IMG/VR virus record: IMGVR_UViG_3300017783_000047
Span: 1 to 46,806 of that record
Reading direction: 5' to 3' (one strand)
Origin: a virus
Length of the DNA: 46,806 bases
The notes below the pieces were generated by a model. The model was not told where the DNA came from. It ran no database searches and saw nothing but the letters and a program-made list of their open reading frames with translations. How positions within the stretch are numbered: position 1 is the first letter of the stretch; every line of letters starts with the position of its first letter. Position numbers and translations under genes: made by a program. Positions 1-9,549 of this stretch are shown here, one piece after another.

Positions 1-1020
1 AGTAGGAGCACCAACACCAGCACCGATGTCTGCAATCGCTTGGTAGACTTTTGATGCATTCTGAATGATTGCATATCTAGAATAAGCAGTGCCTGCATCA
101 TAGTTAGCATACTTACTACCCTCAGTAGCAGTAGCAATAGGCACATTTGTTGAACTTTGAAGACGACCGTACTTATCTACTGTAAATTTAACAGTGTTTA
201 CAGTTTCAGTTCCTAAGAGTTCTCCTTTTGATCCAACAGAATTTACAGATGTGAGACTTTCTGTATTATAGTCACCGTCAGAATGAGCGGATGGGTCTGG
301 AACAACAGTGGTATTTGCTAAGTCAATTGTAGGATTGCCATTAATACCGTCCCCATTACTAACGACAGTTCTTCCTGATGAAGAGTCAATATCTCTAACT
401 GTAATATTGCCAATCGATGTTCTAGAAATTAAACCAAAACCAGCAGAACCATCAGTAAGGTTTGTGATTGCTGTTAAATCATTGTCATATGGTTGTGCAG
501 AACTTCCAACAACAGTACCATCTAATCCATATGCTTGGATTGTTGTTGGATTTTCAGCATTAGTTACCCTACCCTTAGCATCAACAGTAACTTTTGTATA
601 AGTTGCAGAAGCATTCTCTGTTCCATCATAATGAGGGAGTGTTGAGATTAGACCGAGAACAGCATTAATATTGAGGTTTGCAGAACCGTCAAAAATACCA
701 GAACCAGTAACGTCTTGTGATAATTGAATCTGACGAGTTGAAGATAATCTCGATGCAGTAGAAGCATTACCAATTAGTGTTGCAGTAACAGTACCTGCTT
801 GAAAGTTTCCGTCAGCATCTCGCTGCACCAACGTATTTGCAGTGGATGAAACCGATTCAATAGGTCTTCCATACCTAAGAGAGTTCCATGCAGTAACACC
901 ATCCCCAATTTTTATGCGACCCGTATCAAGTTCAATCCCAAGTTCACCTTGAGCAAGAGTTGGATTCGCATTACTCCATTGGGTAGCTGAACCACGTCGT
1001 AACTGAATTCTATTTGCCAT
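1..1020 (-). CDS. Tail fibre with MTD-type N-terminal domain (partial, runs off the window)
   Basis: An open frame begins with ATG at 1018-1020 and reads 340 codons without a stop to the first base, so the C-terminus is missing. The first 50 residues (MANRIQLRRGSATQWSNANP, then LAQGELGIELDTGRIKIGDG) are the phage fibre N-terminal signature shared with the Bordetella phage major tropism determinant and many cyanophage fibres; in those proteins this part attaches the fibre to the baseplate or forms its stalk. The rest is Ser/Thr/Asn/Gly-rich with motifs such as DAKGRVTNAENPT and DKYGRLQSSTNVP, typical beta-rich fibre shaft repeats. It has its own late promoter and is separated from the upstream genes by an intrinsic terminator, so it is a separate transcription unit. 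I infer a role in host recognition. The receptor-binding tip is outside the window. Confidence 0.85.
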   Translation of the reverse strand, partial: MANRIQLRRGSATQWSNANPTLAQGELGIELDTGRIKIGDGVTAWNSLRYGRPIESVSSTANTLVQRDADGNFQAGTVTATLIGNASTASRLSSTRQIQLSQDVTGSGIFDGSANLNINAVLGLISTLPHYDGTENASATYTKVTVDAKGRVTNAENPTTIQAYGLDGTVVGSSAQPYDNDLTAITNLTDGSAGFGLISRTSIGNITVRDIDSSSGRTVVSNGDGINGNPTIDLANTTVVPDPSAHSDGDYNTESLTSVNSVGSKGELLGTETVNTVKFTVDKYGRLQSSTNVPIATATEGSKYANYDAGTAYSRYAIIQNASKVYQAIADIGAGVGAPT

Positions 1021-1052
1021 TCCCGAAAATTGCTGAGATTATGCTTCTGAGT

Positions 1053-1060
1053 TATTTATG
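1053..1060 (-). promoter_or_regulatory. T4-type late promoter CATAAATA for the tail fibre gene
   Basis: The minus strand reads CATAAATA here, matching the NATAAATA -10 element of T4-like cyanophage late promoters (recognised by the gp55 family sigma factor). It lies about 33 nt before the fibre ATG at 1020 and just after the terminator at 1066-1090, as expected for a new late transcription unit. Confidence 0.7.
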
Positions 1061-1065
1061 CCATT

Positions 1066-1090
1066 AAAAAGGGGGGAATTAAACCCCCCT
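1066..1090 (-). terminator. Rho-independent terminator after the tail cluster
   Basis: On the minus strand six G (1084-1089) pair with six C (1071-1076) around a 7-nt loop, with one more A-T pair at the base, followed directly by five T (1066-1070). It begins 5 nt past the stop of the 75-aa gene at 1095, so it ends the gp8-to-small-gene transcription unit and isolates the downstream fibre gene. Confidence 0.85.
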
Positions 1091-1094
1091 GTCA

Positions 1095-1322
1095 TTATTC
1101 TGTTTCTGTTACTTCTTCTTCGGGAGGATGAGACATAGTTTCTTCCTCCTGAGGAGTTTCCGAATAGTATTGAAGTGTTTCAATAGCACCCTGAAGTTTC
1201 AATGCAGTAACCTCATTATCTCTAATTTTTTTAGATAGTGACTTGTTTTCTTCAAGAAGATTATTCATTCTCTCAGTAAACTGAGTTAGCATTTCTTCTT
1301 GAGAAACTTTTTCAATCGTCAT
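1095..1322 (-). CDS. Small coiled-coil protein, 75 aa
   Basis: I do not recognise a named family. The protein begins MTIEKVSQEEMLTQFTERMN and has heptad-like spacing of Leu, Ile and Met over about residues 5-60 (LLEENKSLSKKIRDNE and on), so a parallel coiled coil or helical hairpin is likely. The last 20 residues are a Glu/Pro-rich acidic tail (EEETMSHPPEEEVTETE). It starts 2 nt after the preceding 75-aa gene and is followed by the terminator, so it is the last gene of this tail transcription unit. Position suggests a minor virion component or a chaperone for the adjacent fibre and DUF4815 proteins; that is inference only. No signal peptide or membrane segment. Confidence 0.75.
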   Translation of the reverse strand: MTIEKVSQEEMLTQFTERMNNLLEENKSLSKKIRDNEVTALKLQGAIETLQYYSETPQEEETMSHPPEEEVTETE

Positions 1323-1324
1323 AA

Positions 1325-1552
1325 TTAACCTTTTTGAGTTTGAACTAACGTTAGTAAAAGTGATTTGATTTCACTCATCTCTGATTTTAGCGCAGAAACA
1401 TCTTCTTGTAAAGCCTTTTGAGTTTGTGCTTGCTTTTGTCTGGAATTATATTTTTTCATATATTCACTATACTCATTATTGTCAGTGAACTCAAACGCAC
1501 CAGAGGTGGATTCTCTCATCCACCCAGTATTATTTTTGATTGGTTGTTTCAT
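1325..1552 (-). CDS. Small coiled-coil protein, 75 aa, translationally coupled
   Basis: Unrecognised short protein. Its ATG overlaps the stop of the 2,665-aa gene in a TAATG arrangement at 1550-1554, which supports the start and suggests translational re-initiation. The N-terminal half (GWMRESTSGAFEFTDNNEYS) looks like a small folded or binding segment. From about residue 30 the sequence becomes Lys/Gln-rich, and residues 45-72 (LQEDVSALKSEMSEIKSLLL) form a clear heptad coiled coil. Its length and coiled-coil content match the next gene (1095-1322), so the two could pair. Function in tail or fibre assembly is inferred from position only. Confidence 0.75.
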   Translation of the reverse strand: MKQPIKNNTGWMRESTSGAFEFTDNNEYSEYMKKYNSRQKQAQTQKALQEDVSALKSEMSEIKSLLLTLVQTQKG

Positions 1553-4500
1553 TAGACAGCAAGAGCGATTGCACGGAGGTCCTTAATGTAAGGTGCATAT
1601 GCCTGATTATCAGATACAAATACCACTTTAATTTGGTATTCGACAAAATCTAAACCAGTAGCTTCATACTCATAATCTCGGAAGATTTCAGTTTCATCCG
1701 TTCCAGGGATAGTGGCATCTCCTGCCGCAGTAGAGAAGAAATTATATCCTTCGTCTTCAATTACCCCAGTAGATCCAGTAGGAAGTGTTCTATATAGCAC
1801 TTTAATTGTCGTTCCAGGTGGACGGAAACCCGCAAAGAGAACCTTGAGTGAAGTTGACGTGTTGCTCAAGGATGCCACCTTAGAAATATATACTGCATCA
1901 TGAGTATCTCCAGATGACAACAGAGCAGTGTTCTCATCAACAGGACTATTAATTCTACTACTAACAAGAGTAGCAGACATTCTATCCGTATCAATTACAG
2001 GTGTGATATTACTCTTAGTGGACGTTAATGATACGTCCATTCTAAAAGATTTAGCACCAGCAAGTTCTGCATCTTCATTAACCTTGGAACAAATCATTTG
2101 AGGTTCATCAAAGTAATTGTCATCCCCAAGGACTACATCTTGGAATAATCCATTATTAACAAAAGAATTTTGACTGAGTTGAACTCCATCATTGATAGAT
2201 GTGCCCGTGACTGTATTAATTCTAGCGTTAATTTCAGTATTCGGTAGAATCATAGTTTGTAGGGAAGGTACGATAATTTCATACTGCAGGTTTTGCGTTG
2301 CAATTCCTGTTATTCCACCACTAACAATACCAGATGTTGAAATCGATGTAGTTGTAATATCGTAAGAATCTAAAGTTGGATTGCTGATGTTAGAGTGTGT
2401 TTTGTTAATTTCAGTTAGAGGAATACCATCTAAGTTATAACATTCAACTACAGTTTCATCTGCATGTGCTACAGCAGTAGTTCCAGCAACACCCCTTTCA
2501 GAAACAGTGATTGTCTTACCATCCGAACTGACAGCGGAATATGACATAATCTCATCTTCAATCTTAATATAACCCAGATTGGATACTCCGATATTAGCAC
2601 CATCGATTCTTGAATGGAATGCAATGGCGTCATTAACGAGTACCGATAAATCGCTAGTTGAGATAGAAGAAGTCAAGAAGGTGGGATTAATTTCAGATGT
2701 AATCCCCTCGATAGTTACATTGTTATCAAGATCGTGCATACCATGATTTGAATGTAAGATTCTAACCAGTTTCTCACTTGTAGCGTAAGTTGGAGTAGTA
2801 GTTGCATACGAATCAGTGATAGATGCAGGACTTCCTGTAGTGGTATCTCCACTATAAGCAATAGTATTAACTGTTGCAGTAGCACCAGAAGTTCCACCTG
2901 TAATAGTTTCTGTCGAAGGAGTAAACTCTGTAGAAACATACTTCAGTGTCAACGTATTAGTTCCAGAGGTCCAAGTTACAATTTCTGCAGTAGGAGCAGT
3001 AGAAGAATTTCCTGTAATAGTTTCACCAACAGTGAAATCACCTGAAGTTCCAGTAACAACCAGTGTTGCAGTAGTTTTGGATGACACAATTCTATTTGTA
3101 ATTACACCACCTGTATCAGAACCTGCTTGCCAAGCACCACTAACATCGTTAATGGTTAAAGTTCTTACTGATCCCACATCAGTAATTGCAGTAATTGTAC
3201 CCTCAGAAAGAGTAGTTTTTTGATACAATCTTGCACCAATTGTGTAATTTAATGAGTTGTCATTAAGAACTAGTTTTAAAGATGGTTGGAAAGTTTGAAC
3301 AGGTTCTGATCTCAACTTCAACTTACCATTATTACCAATATCAAGTTCTGCATTATTAAAGACTACTGTAGAAGTTGCAGTTGTATCAAAATCTGCTCTA
3401 TAAAGATTGAATTTGAGATCTTCGTACTGGTCAGCAGTCCATGTTGTTGCGTTCTGTGACTTAAACAAGACACCTGCATATGGTTGCTCAGAGATTGTTC
3501 TATCCCCAGTAATATCAACTTCACCCATTCTTGAAATCCAGACTTTATATTCATTAGAGTCAGAGAACAAGACAAAACAATGTTCAATTGATGGTGGAAT
3601 GTAGACAGGTGCCCTGAAAACAAAGTTGGTTGCAATAGCACCTGTTTCTGAAGTTTGAATATCTTCAGGAACAATAGTAACATCAGAGAATGGAAGGATA
3701 TTTGCAGTAGGATAACCATTCTCCATAGTTCTAATCTGCATAGAGATTGGAATATTGGTATCCTTTGTATTGAAATAAATGTCTACAGACGATACAAATA
3801 CACCACCTTCTTCTTCAATCAAGAATGATTGTGCAAGAGGATCCCACCAACCAACTTGCCTATTCCTAGTACGAGTAGTACGAACAGTTCTGGATTGAGT
3901 TACTGTATCACGAACAATATCGGCATTACGAATAGCAAGAACATTTTCTTGCAAAGTATTCAATGTTCCCGATGCTTGATATTCTGCTTCTGCAGCAGAA
4001 TCAACAGCACCAGCTAAACGACTATCAGTTTCATTAGTAGTCAGACGAATTGTTCTTGTGCCAGTTGCCCAACGAGGAGCAGGGTCTGCAATTGGAGGTG
4101 CAGGTTCTCCAGGACCGCCTTGAACTACTATATCAGGTGTTGCTGGAGGAATAAAGAATGATGCTCTAAATTTACCAGTTCTATCAGATACCAATCTTCT
4201 ATTTGCCATGACTGCTCGTGCCCCAGATTCGCCTTCGATAATTTCACCTACTTGGAAATTACCATAAGACTTACCTGCTGCTTGACGTGCCGCCGTCAAA
4301 ACATTAACATTGAGAAGCGCAGTTGTAGAAGAATATGAAGCCGGAAGTTCTGTATCATCATATGGACTATAAGTATAGAAACCATTTGGTGGCAGTACAA
4401 CAAACTTGGCACCACTAGTAAGACCAGTTACAGTTTCACCAACAACAAATGGAGTAGAATTTGTTCTATTATCAACTGCGGGGTCTTTAATTAATTCAAT

Positions 4501-7500
4501 GAGTTTTGGTGTGATGTAATCATCAATCTTTTTACCATCAAAGAATGCATAGAACTTAGTTCTTGGCTTCATCCTTGCGACATCAAGTCGTACATTCCTG
4601 GAACGAATCCATGGAATCGTTGTTCTTGCGACGACGGAATCACCTAAACTACGCTCATCAATTCTAGGAGTAACTTGAGTTCTGATACCAGTCCTAACTT
4701 GACCTCGTGTGGTAATAATCCTTCTTCTACGCATAAGTGCGAGACCTCTTCCCCACGCAGAGCGTCGTCTAGAACGCCATGTACGTCCTCTTCTTCTTCT
4801 AACTGTTCTCCAAGTAGTATTCCAAGAATTCCATTGAGTAGGAGCAAATCCATTTTGGTCTACATTTAATCTTTCTGCTGTTGCATTAAAGTCTCCTTCA
4901 ATGTTAGTCACTCGTCTAGGAATTCTCGTAGTATCTACCCAATCATCTGAAGCTGGTGTCAAATCAATTCTTCCAATATATGTAAATACATTGAATGGGT
5001 TGACATTTTCAACACGAGAAGCGTATGGTTGCTCAATAATATTGAGTTCTGTGTAGGGGAGAGTAATTAGTGGTCCTGTTATTTGATAATTTGCAGATAA
5101 TGCTTCATTAACCTCCATTGTGACATTAGTTGTGTAATGAGAAGGATGGCACGAACCTTCCTGAAAATCTAGAGAACTAGCAAAATCGGGGTCTGACATC
5201 TCACACTTAGAATGATCTGTAAAGTCATCTACAAAGAATCCATTCTTCAAACGATTGAATCCATCTGCATCAGTAAGTTCTAATGATAAGGTATTACTCT
5301 CCAACATATTAAGAGAGGTGTAGTATTCGACCTGATTTAAACGAGTTTCAATTTTACCAATATCTCTCATGGTAAATCGTTTGTTCTCAGAAAGAGTAAT
5401 CAGAACATCTTGATCAGGTTCAAATCCATATGGTTTGTGCTGAAGTGTTGCTAAAAGCATACCTTCGGCAATATCATCGGGTAAAATTGGTTCTTCTGCA
5501 TCTTTACCAGTAATGACTTGGAAATCGCCATCAGGAGTAAGGAATAGTTTGTCAATTCTAGAAAGATACCAATCATAATCACAACGGAAATCGCTATCCA
5601 ACTTAGGAATATCAAAAATAGTTCCAGTAGGATTACCACTAACATTGAATACTCTTGATTTGAAATCGAATGTGGAACAATTTACAAATGCAGGAGATGC
5701 TACAGTTCCATCACCGTTATAAAGACTCTTAATTCCAGGACGGAAATCTAGATAATCGGCAAGATATTTGGATGCAAAGAAAGGAATGTCTTTATAACTG
5801 GTGTTCAGATAGGACTGACCACCAAAATAATCACCTGTAGCAGAATGACTATAATAATCAATAACAATTTTTAACTTTCTAATAGGAAGTGCAAATCCCT
5901 TCAGACGAATAAGTCTGGAGCAATCATACATAAATCCTGTTTGAGATGGCGATAATGCATATCTATTAGTTACATCTTTAGAACCCTCAATAACAGAACC
6001 ATCGGCATCATTAATAATTCCGACAACTGCATCTTCATTACTATCAACACCATTAACAGTTTCTCCTAAAGTAAACTTACCTGAGATGTAAACGAGAGTA
6101 AGTTTTAATGTAGATGAATCGAATTCAACTACACGAGCTCTTGCACCAGAAGATTTGCCAGCAATAACAGAACCAGTCTTAAAGAACTTAGGTTCAACTA
6201 AAGTGATTGAAGGAATTACAGGATCGTTATTGTCTAAAGATTCATAAACAGCATGTAATTTATAAGCATCTGTAAGACCTAAGGAAATTTCTTGATCTTG
6301 AATTCTAGTGCCATAAAGATTGGAGTATGTTAAATTGTAATTCTGCTTATCTAAGTTATCGACAGTCTTATTGACTTTTAAAACAAACATCTGTTGAGGA
6401 GATTTTGTTTTTCTCTGCACAACATTTTTAGAAATAGTTGCAGTAACTTTAATTGACGATATATTAGTTAAGTTATCAATTTGGAGAGTTGTTCTATCTG
6501 CAGAAGTGAATGAGGTGAAACCAAAAGCACCAGCATCGCCAGTTGCAAGTGGTATCTGAGAACCTACAGGATAAGATGCATTACTACTACCCAATACAGT
6601 GAATGAGAAGTTGACTGCTGAAATTGCAGAGAACTGTTCGTTTTCTGGTAATGTGATAGAAACAGAATCGCCTGCAGGTGTCTGAGAATCAAATGTTCTC
6701 CTGACAGTCATAGATTCGTCAGAAATAGACCTAATATACTCTTTTGGCATTTGAGTAATAAGATCTGTTGTCTCTTCATTACCAAAGAGAGAAGCGCGAT
6801 AGCGAATTGCTGCAGTGAATGTTCCTGGCGTTGGGAAGTTTGCTGAAGGTGGAGTAACATTTACGATTTGATTTGCATTATCAAAGATAAAGTTATCCGA
6901 AGATGTACTTAATGATGCTGGATTTACTTTATCAACATCAACAAATGTTGTCTCACTGAAGTAAATTCTATCGCCAGGTCTTAAATCTGCTCCAAAATTG
7001 GAATTGAGACCAACAATTTGATGAGTACCAACAGATGCAATATCGACAGTCGCTCCATTTCCATGGATGGCAGACACTGGAATCGTACATCCATTCCCAT
7101 GAATTGTCGCTACATCAAACGTTAGTGATGCACCACCGCCACCTCCAAGATTTCCATCAACAATTGTAAAGGTCTCATCTACTACAAATCCTGTACCGTC
7201 GTCAGTAATAACAATAGTTGCTGCACCTGTACCATCAACAGCAATAGTAAATGTAGCACCACTACCAGAAGCATCTGTAGTGTAATCGGATGCTGTAATC
7301 GTATATGTTCCTTCCGTTCTACTGGCATCAGCAGCACTGATAGTGTCAATAGTAGCGATTCCAGATGCATTTACGTTCGTAATCGTAATTAATTCTGCAT
7401 TTGCATATCCACTACCATCAGATAATGCTGAAGAATTAACTGCTACTGTTTGAACAGCACCATTAGCATCTGCAGTAATATCAACAATAAGACCAGTACC

Positions 7501-9549
7501 AGAACCAGCTGAAGTTGTTGCAAGTCCAGTAGTAGCAGTATATCCAGTGCCTGCAGTAGCAATAGCACCTAATGTATTAACACCACTAGCTCTGGAGTTT
7601 GTAATAGTAATAGTTTCATCAACAACATATCCTGTTCCAGGAACATTGATAGTAGTTGACGTGATAACTCCACTGGATGCAGTGAAATCTAAAGTTAACC
7701 CTGTACCTGAACCAGAAGCAGTTGTGACGATTGCAGTACCAGTATCAGGGTAACCAGTACCACCCACAAGAGTATCAACAGTTAATACGTCACCATCAAC
7801 GTCATCATAGGTAAATGTTGCACCATTAATAGAGTAGTTATCTTCTAAGATTAAATCTGCAGTAAATTCAATCTGTTGAGTTCCCTCATCTCTTCCAACA
7901 ATCTGTCTTGAATCTGAATACTGATACTTATAAGTATCGACAATAACATCTAGAGCGATGCCATCGATGGTGGTCATCTCACCATCTTGGAAAGAACCAT
8001 TTACTTGATAGATTTGAATATGGTCATCCGACGATTCTGCACCTACAACTAGTCCTGTTGCACCAGAAGATGCACCTCTGATCATAGAACCTTCGTTAAT
8101 ATTAACCTGAGAAGCAAGTTGCAAGATGGTAATCATCTGCACATCAAACAGATTTGCTTTGTATCTGTCATTGGCATTTCCAAAGTTTTGATCTGTATCA
8201 CTAGAATATTCTAGTGAATTGAATCGACCATAACCAATGATATTGCCAGCAGATACACCAGGAGTAACAGTAGCACTATCTCTAAATTCTACTGTTTGAT
8301 ATGCGTTGCTAACAGACGAACCTGTAAAGTTTGGGAATCCCCAAATATTATCAACATTACTATAGTTCCCCAATTCAAAAGGAATGATACCATTTTGCCT
8401 AGCATCAGTAACTCTTGGTTTTAAGAGATCGACATATGTTGGAGATAGAGTTTTAATTCTATATCCCTTTACATATGCAGCACCTGGTCCAATTTCAACT
8501 GAATAATATTTTTCTGCTGCTGTGTTTCCACCCGAAGTGATTGCACCAGCCTCATAAACACCATTATTAAATCCATCATCCAAATTTTCTCTCATCAAAA
8601 TTTGGAAATCGTTGACAGTGTAGTCACCAGACTCTTCATAAGTCCTGGTGGCCATTGTCCTTTCAAGTTCATTATATGCACTTCTATCTACGAGATTTTC
8701 AACCCTACTACCATTGATACGAAGTAGTTCGATGAAATCTTTGTCTGCGTCATCAGAAAGAAGTTTCTTACTTAATCTAGTGCTAACTTTAAATCTATGA
8801 GAACCAGGAGCAGCATAGTTTGAAGTTCCTGCTGCATTATCATTCAGACTGCTATCATCTTCTGGTGTTACAATAGACTCTAAAATATCTAAACCAATTC
8901 TGTATTGGGGAGTAGTTCCATACTGATCAAGAAGAATATACTGATAGGGAACGTCTACAAAGAAACCCCGAATAAAGTATACACCTTCCTGGATATAAGC
9001 AACAGAACCAGACTGAATCGAGCTTGTTGGAAGAAGTTGTGCAAAAGGAGATCCAACCTCAATCAATGAAGTCCCGAAAGTAATTTCTGTATCGGTGACC
9101 AACTGCTCATTATCTGAAAATACTGTCTGGGTGTTTCCTTCACCACCAGATTCGATATACTTTACATACAGTGTAATGTAATTCTTTTCGGATTCTGTTT
9201 CTGAGACAGTATAAAGCACTTTTGCTTTAATTCCAGAAGTCAATCCTTCAATAATTTTTCCAGCTAGTTGAGTTCTATAATCTTCAACATTAGCACCAAG
9301 AAACGACTCTTGGAGCATGATGGCATCAACATTCAGGTCATAACCAACTTGACCTGGGATGACCATTGCGCCATCTTTGAATAAATGCTGACCTACACTC
9401 TCTACCTGCCTTTGCAGGACGCTTTGCATCGTAGTAAGTTCTCTTGCCTGAATTGGGAATCCAGGACGAAACAATACCCTATAGAAATTCTTATCCTTAT
9501 CAAAGTCGTCGTAATAAGGAGAGACGTTGAGATTTGTATTTTGTGCCAT
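1552..9549 (-). CDS. DUF4815 virion tail structural protein, 2,665 aa
   Basis: The N-terminus (SPYYDDFDKDKNFYRVLFRP, then GFPIQARELTTMQSVLQRQV) is the signature of the DUF4815 family, large structural proteins of cyanophages. About residues 1-550 carry this domain. Residues 583-806 hold GSGY/GTGY-type beta repeats ending in a glycine run. Residues about 1060-1200 contain an SSGARA..GxFTLGETV module. Residues 1560-1625 carry an unusual Arg cluster. The following segment (IPWIRSRNVRLDVARMKPRT, YAFFDG) and the AQSF segment resemble conserved parts of other phage tail proteins. The last 700 residues contain more T/S/G-rich beta modules (SGDFTVGETITG). It lies downstream of gp8 with a TAATG start-stop overlap. 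I infer a baseplate-peripheral or fibre-anchoring role. It is a continuous frame with no sign of decay. Confidence 0.88.
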   Translation of the reverse strand: MAQNTNLNVSPYYDDFDKDKNFYRVLFRPGFPIQARELTTMQSVLQRQVESVGQHLFKDGAMVIPGQVGYDLNVDAIMLQESFLGANVEDYRTQLAGKIIEGLTSGIKAKVLYTVSETESEKNYITLYVKYIESGGEGNTQTVFSDNEQLVTDTEITFGTSLIEVGSPFAQLLPTSSIQSGSVAYIQEGVYFIRGFFVDVPYQYILLDQYGTTPQYRIGLDILESIVTPEDDSSLNDNAAGTSNYAAPGSHRFKVSTRLSKKLLSDDADKDFIELLRINGSRVENLVDRSAYNELERTMATRTYEESGDYTVNDFQILMRENLDDGFNNGVYEAGAITSGGNTAAEKYYSVEIGPGAAYVKGYRIKTLSPTYVDLLKPRVTDARQNGIIPFELGNYSNVDNIWGFPNFTGSSVSNAYQTVEFRDSATVTPGVSAGNIIGYGRFNSLEYSSDTDQNFGNANDRYKANLFDVQMITILQLASQVNINEGSMIRGASSGATGLVVGAESSDDHIQIYQVNGSFQDGEMTTIDGIALDVIVDTYKYQYSDSRQIVGRDEGTQQIEFTADLILEDNYSINGATFTYDDVDGDVLTVDTLVGGTGYPDTGTAIVTTASGSGTGLTLDFTASSGVITSTTINVPGTGYVVDETITITNSRASGVNTLGAIATAGTGYTATTGLATTSAGSGTGLIVDITADANGAVQTVAVNSSALSDGSGYANAELITITNVNASGIATIDTISAADASRTEGTYTITASDYTTDASGSGATFTIAVDGTGAATIVITDDGTGFVVDETFTIVDGNLGGGGGASLTFDVATIHGNGCTIPVSAIHGNGATVDIASVGTHQIVGLNSNFGADLRPGDRIYFSETTFVDVDKVNPASLSTSSDNFIFDNANQIVNVTPPSANFPTPGTFTAAIRYRASLFGNEETTDLITQMPKEYIRSISDESMTVRRTFDSQTPAGDSVSITLPENEQFSAISAVNFSFTVLGSSNASYPVGSQIPLATGDAGAFGFTSFTSADRTTLQIDNLTNISSIKVTATISKNVVQRKTKSPQQMFVLKVNKTVDNLDKQNYNLTYSNLYGTRIQDQEISLGLTDAYKLHAVYESLDNNDPVIPSITLVEPKFFKTGSVIAGKSSGARARVVEFDSSTLKLTLVYISGKFTLGETVNGVDSNEDAVVGIINDADGSVIEGSKDVTNRYALSPSQTGFMYDCSRLIRLKGFALPIRKLKIVIDYYSHSATGDYFGGQSYLNTSYKDIPFFASKYLADYLDFRPGIKSLYNGDGTVASPAFVNCSTFDFKSRVFNVSGNPTGTIFDIPKLDSDFRCDYDWYLSRIDKLFLTPDGDFQVITGKDAEEPILPDDIAEGMLLATLQHKPYGFEPDQDVLITLSENKRFTMRDIGKIETRLNQVEYYTSLNMLESNTLSLELTDADGFNRLKNGFFVDDFTDHSKCEMSDPDFASSLDFQEGSCHPSHYTTNVTMEVNEALSANYQITGPLITLPYTELNIIEQPYASRVENVNPFNVFTYIGRIDLTPASDDWVDTTRIPRRVTNIEGDFNATAERLNVDQNGFAPTQWNSWNTTWRTVRRRRGRTWRSRRRSAWGRGLALMRRRRIITTRGQVRTGIRTQVTPRIDERSLGDSVVARTTIPWIRSRNVRLDVARMKPRTKFYAFFDGKKIDDYITPKLIELIKDPAVDNRTNSTPFVVGETVTGLTSGAKFVVLPPNGFYTYSPYDDTELPASYSSTTALLNVNVLTAARQAAGKSYGNFQVGEIIEGESGARAVMANRRLVSDRTGKFRASFFIPPATPDIVVQGGPGEPAPPIADPAPRWATGTRTIRLTTNETDSRLAGAVDSAAEAEYQASGTLNTLQENVLAIRNADIVRDTVTQSRTVRTTRTRNRQVGWWDPLAQSFLIEEEGGVFVSSVDIYFNTKDTNIPISMQIRTMENGYPTANILPFSDVTIVPEDIQTSETGAIATNFVFRAPVYIPPSIEHCFVLFSDSNEYKVWISRMGEVDITGDRTISEQPYAGVLFKSQNATTWTADQYEDLKFNLYRADFDTTATSTVVFNNAELDIGNNGKLKLRSEPVQTFQPSLKLVLNDNSLNYTIGARLYQKTTLSEGTITAITDVGSVRTLTINDVSGAWQAGSDTGGVITNRIVSSKTTATLVVTGTSGDFTVGETITGNSSTAPTAEIVTWTSGTNTLTLKYVSTEFTPSTETITGGTSGATATVNTIAYSGDTTTGSPASITDSYATTTPTYATSEKLVRILHSNHGMHDLDNNVTIEGITSEINPTFLTSSISTSDLSVLVNDAIAFHSRIDGANIGVSNLGYIKIEDEIMSYSAVSSDGKTITVSERGVAGTTAVAHADETVVECYNLDGIPLTEINKTHSNISNPTLDSYDITTTSISTSGIVSGGITGIATQNLQYEIIVPSLQTMILPNTEINARINTVTGTSINDGVQLSQNSFVNNGLFQDVVLGDDNYFDEPQMICSKVNEDAELAGAKSFRMDVSLTSTKSNITPVIDTDRMSATLVSSRINSPVDENTALLSSGDTHDAVYISKVASLSNTSTSLKVLFAGFRPPGTTIKVLYRTLPTGSTGVIEDEGYNFFSTAAGDATIPGTDETEIFRDYEYEATGLDFVEYQIKVVFVSDNQAYAPYIKDLRAIALAV

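Noticed and set aside
1-1020. Diversity-generating retroelement target, because the fibre has an MTD-type N-terminus
   Set aside because: No reverse transcriptase, template repeat or variable C-type-lectin end is in the window; the N-terminal motif is common in fibres without such systems.
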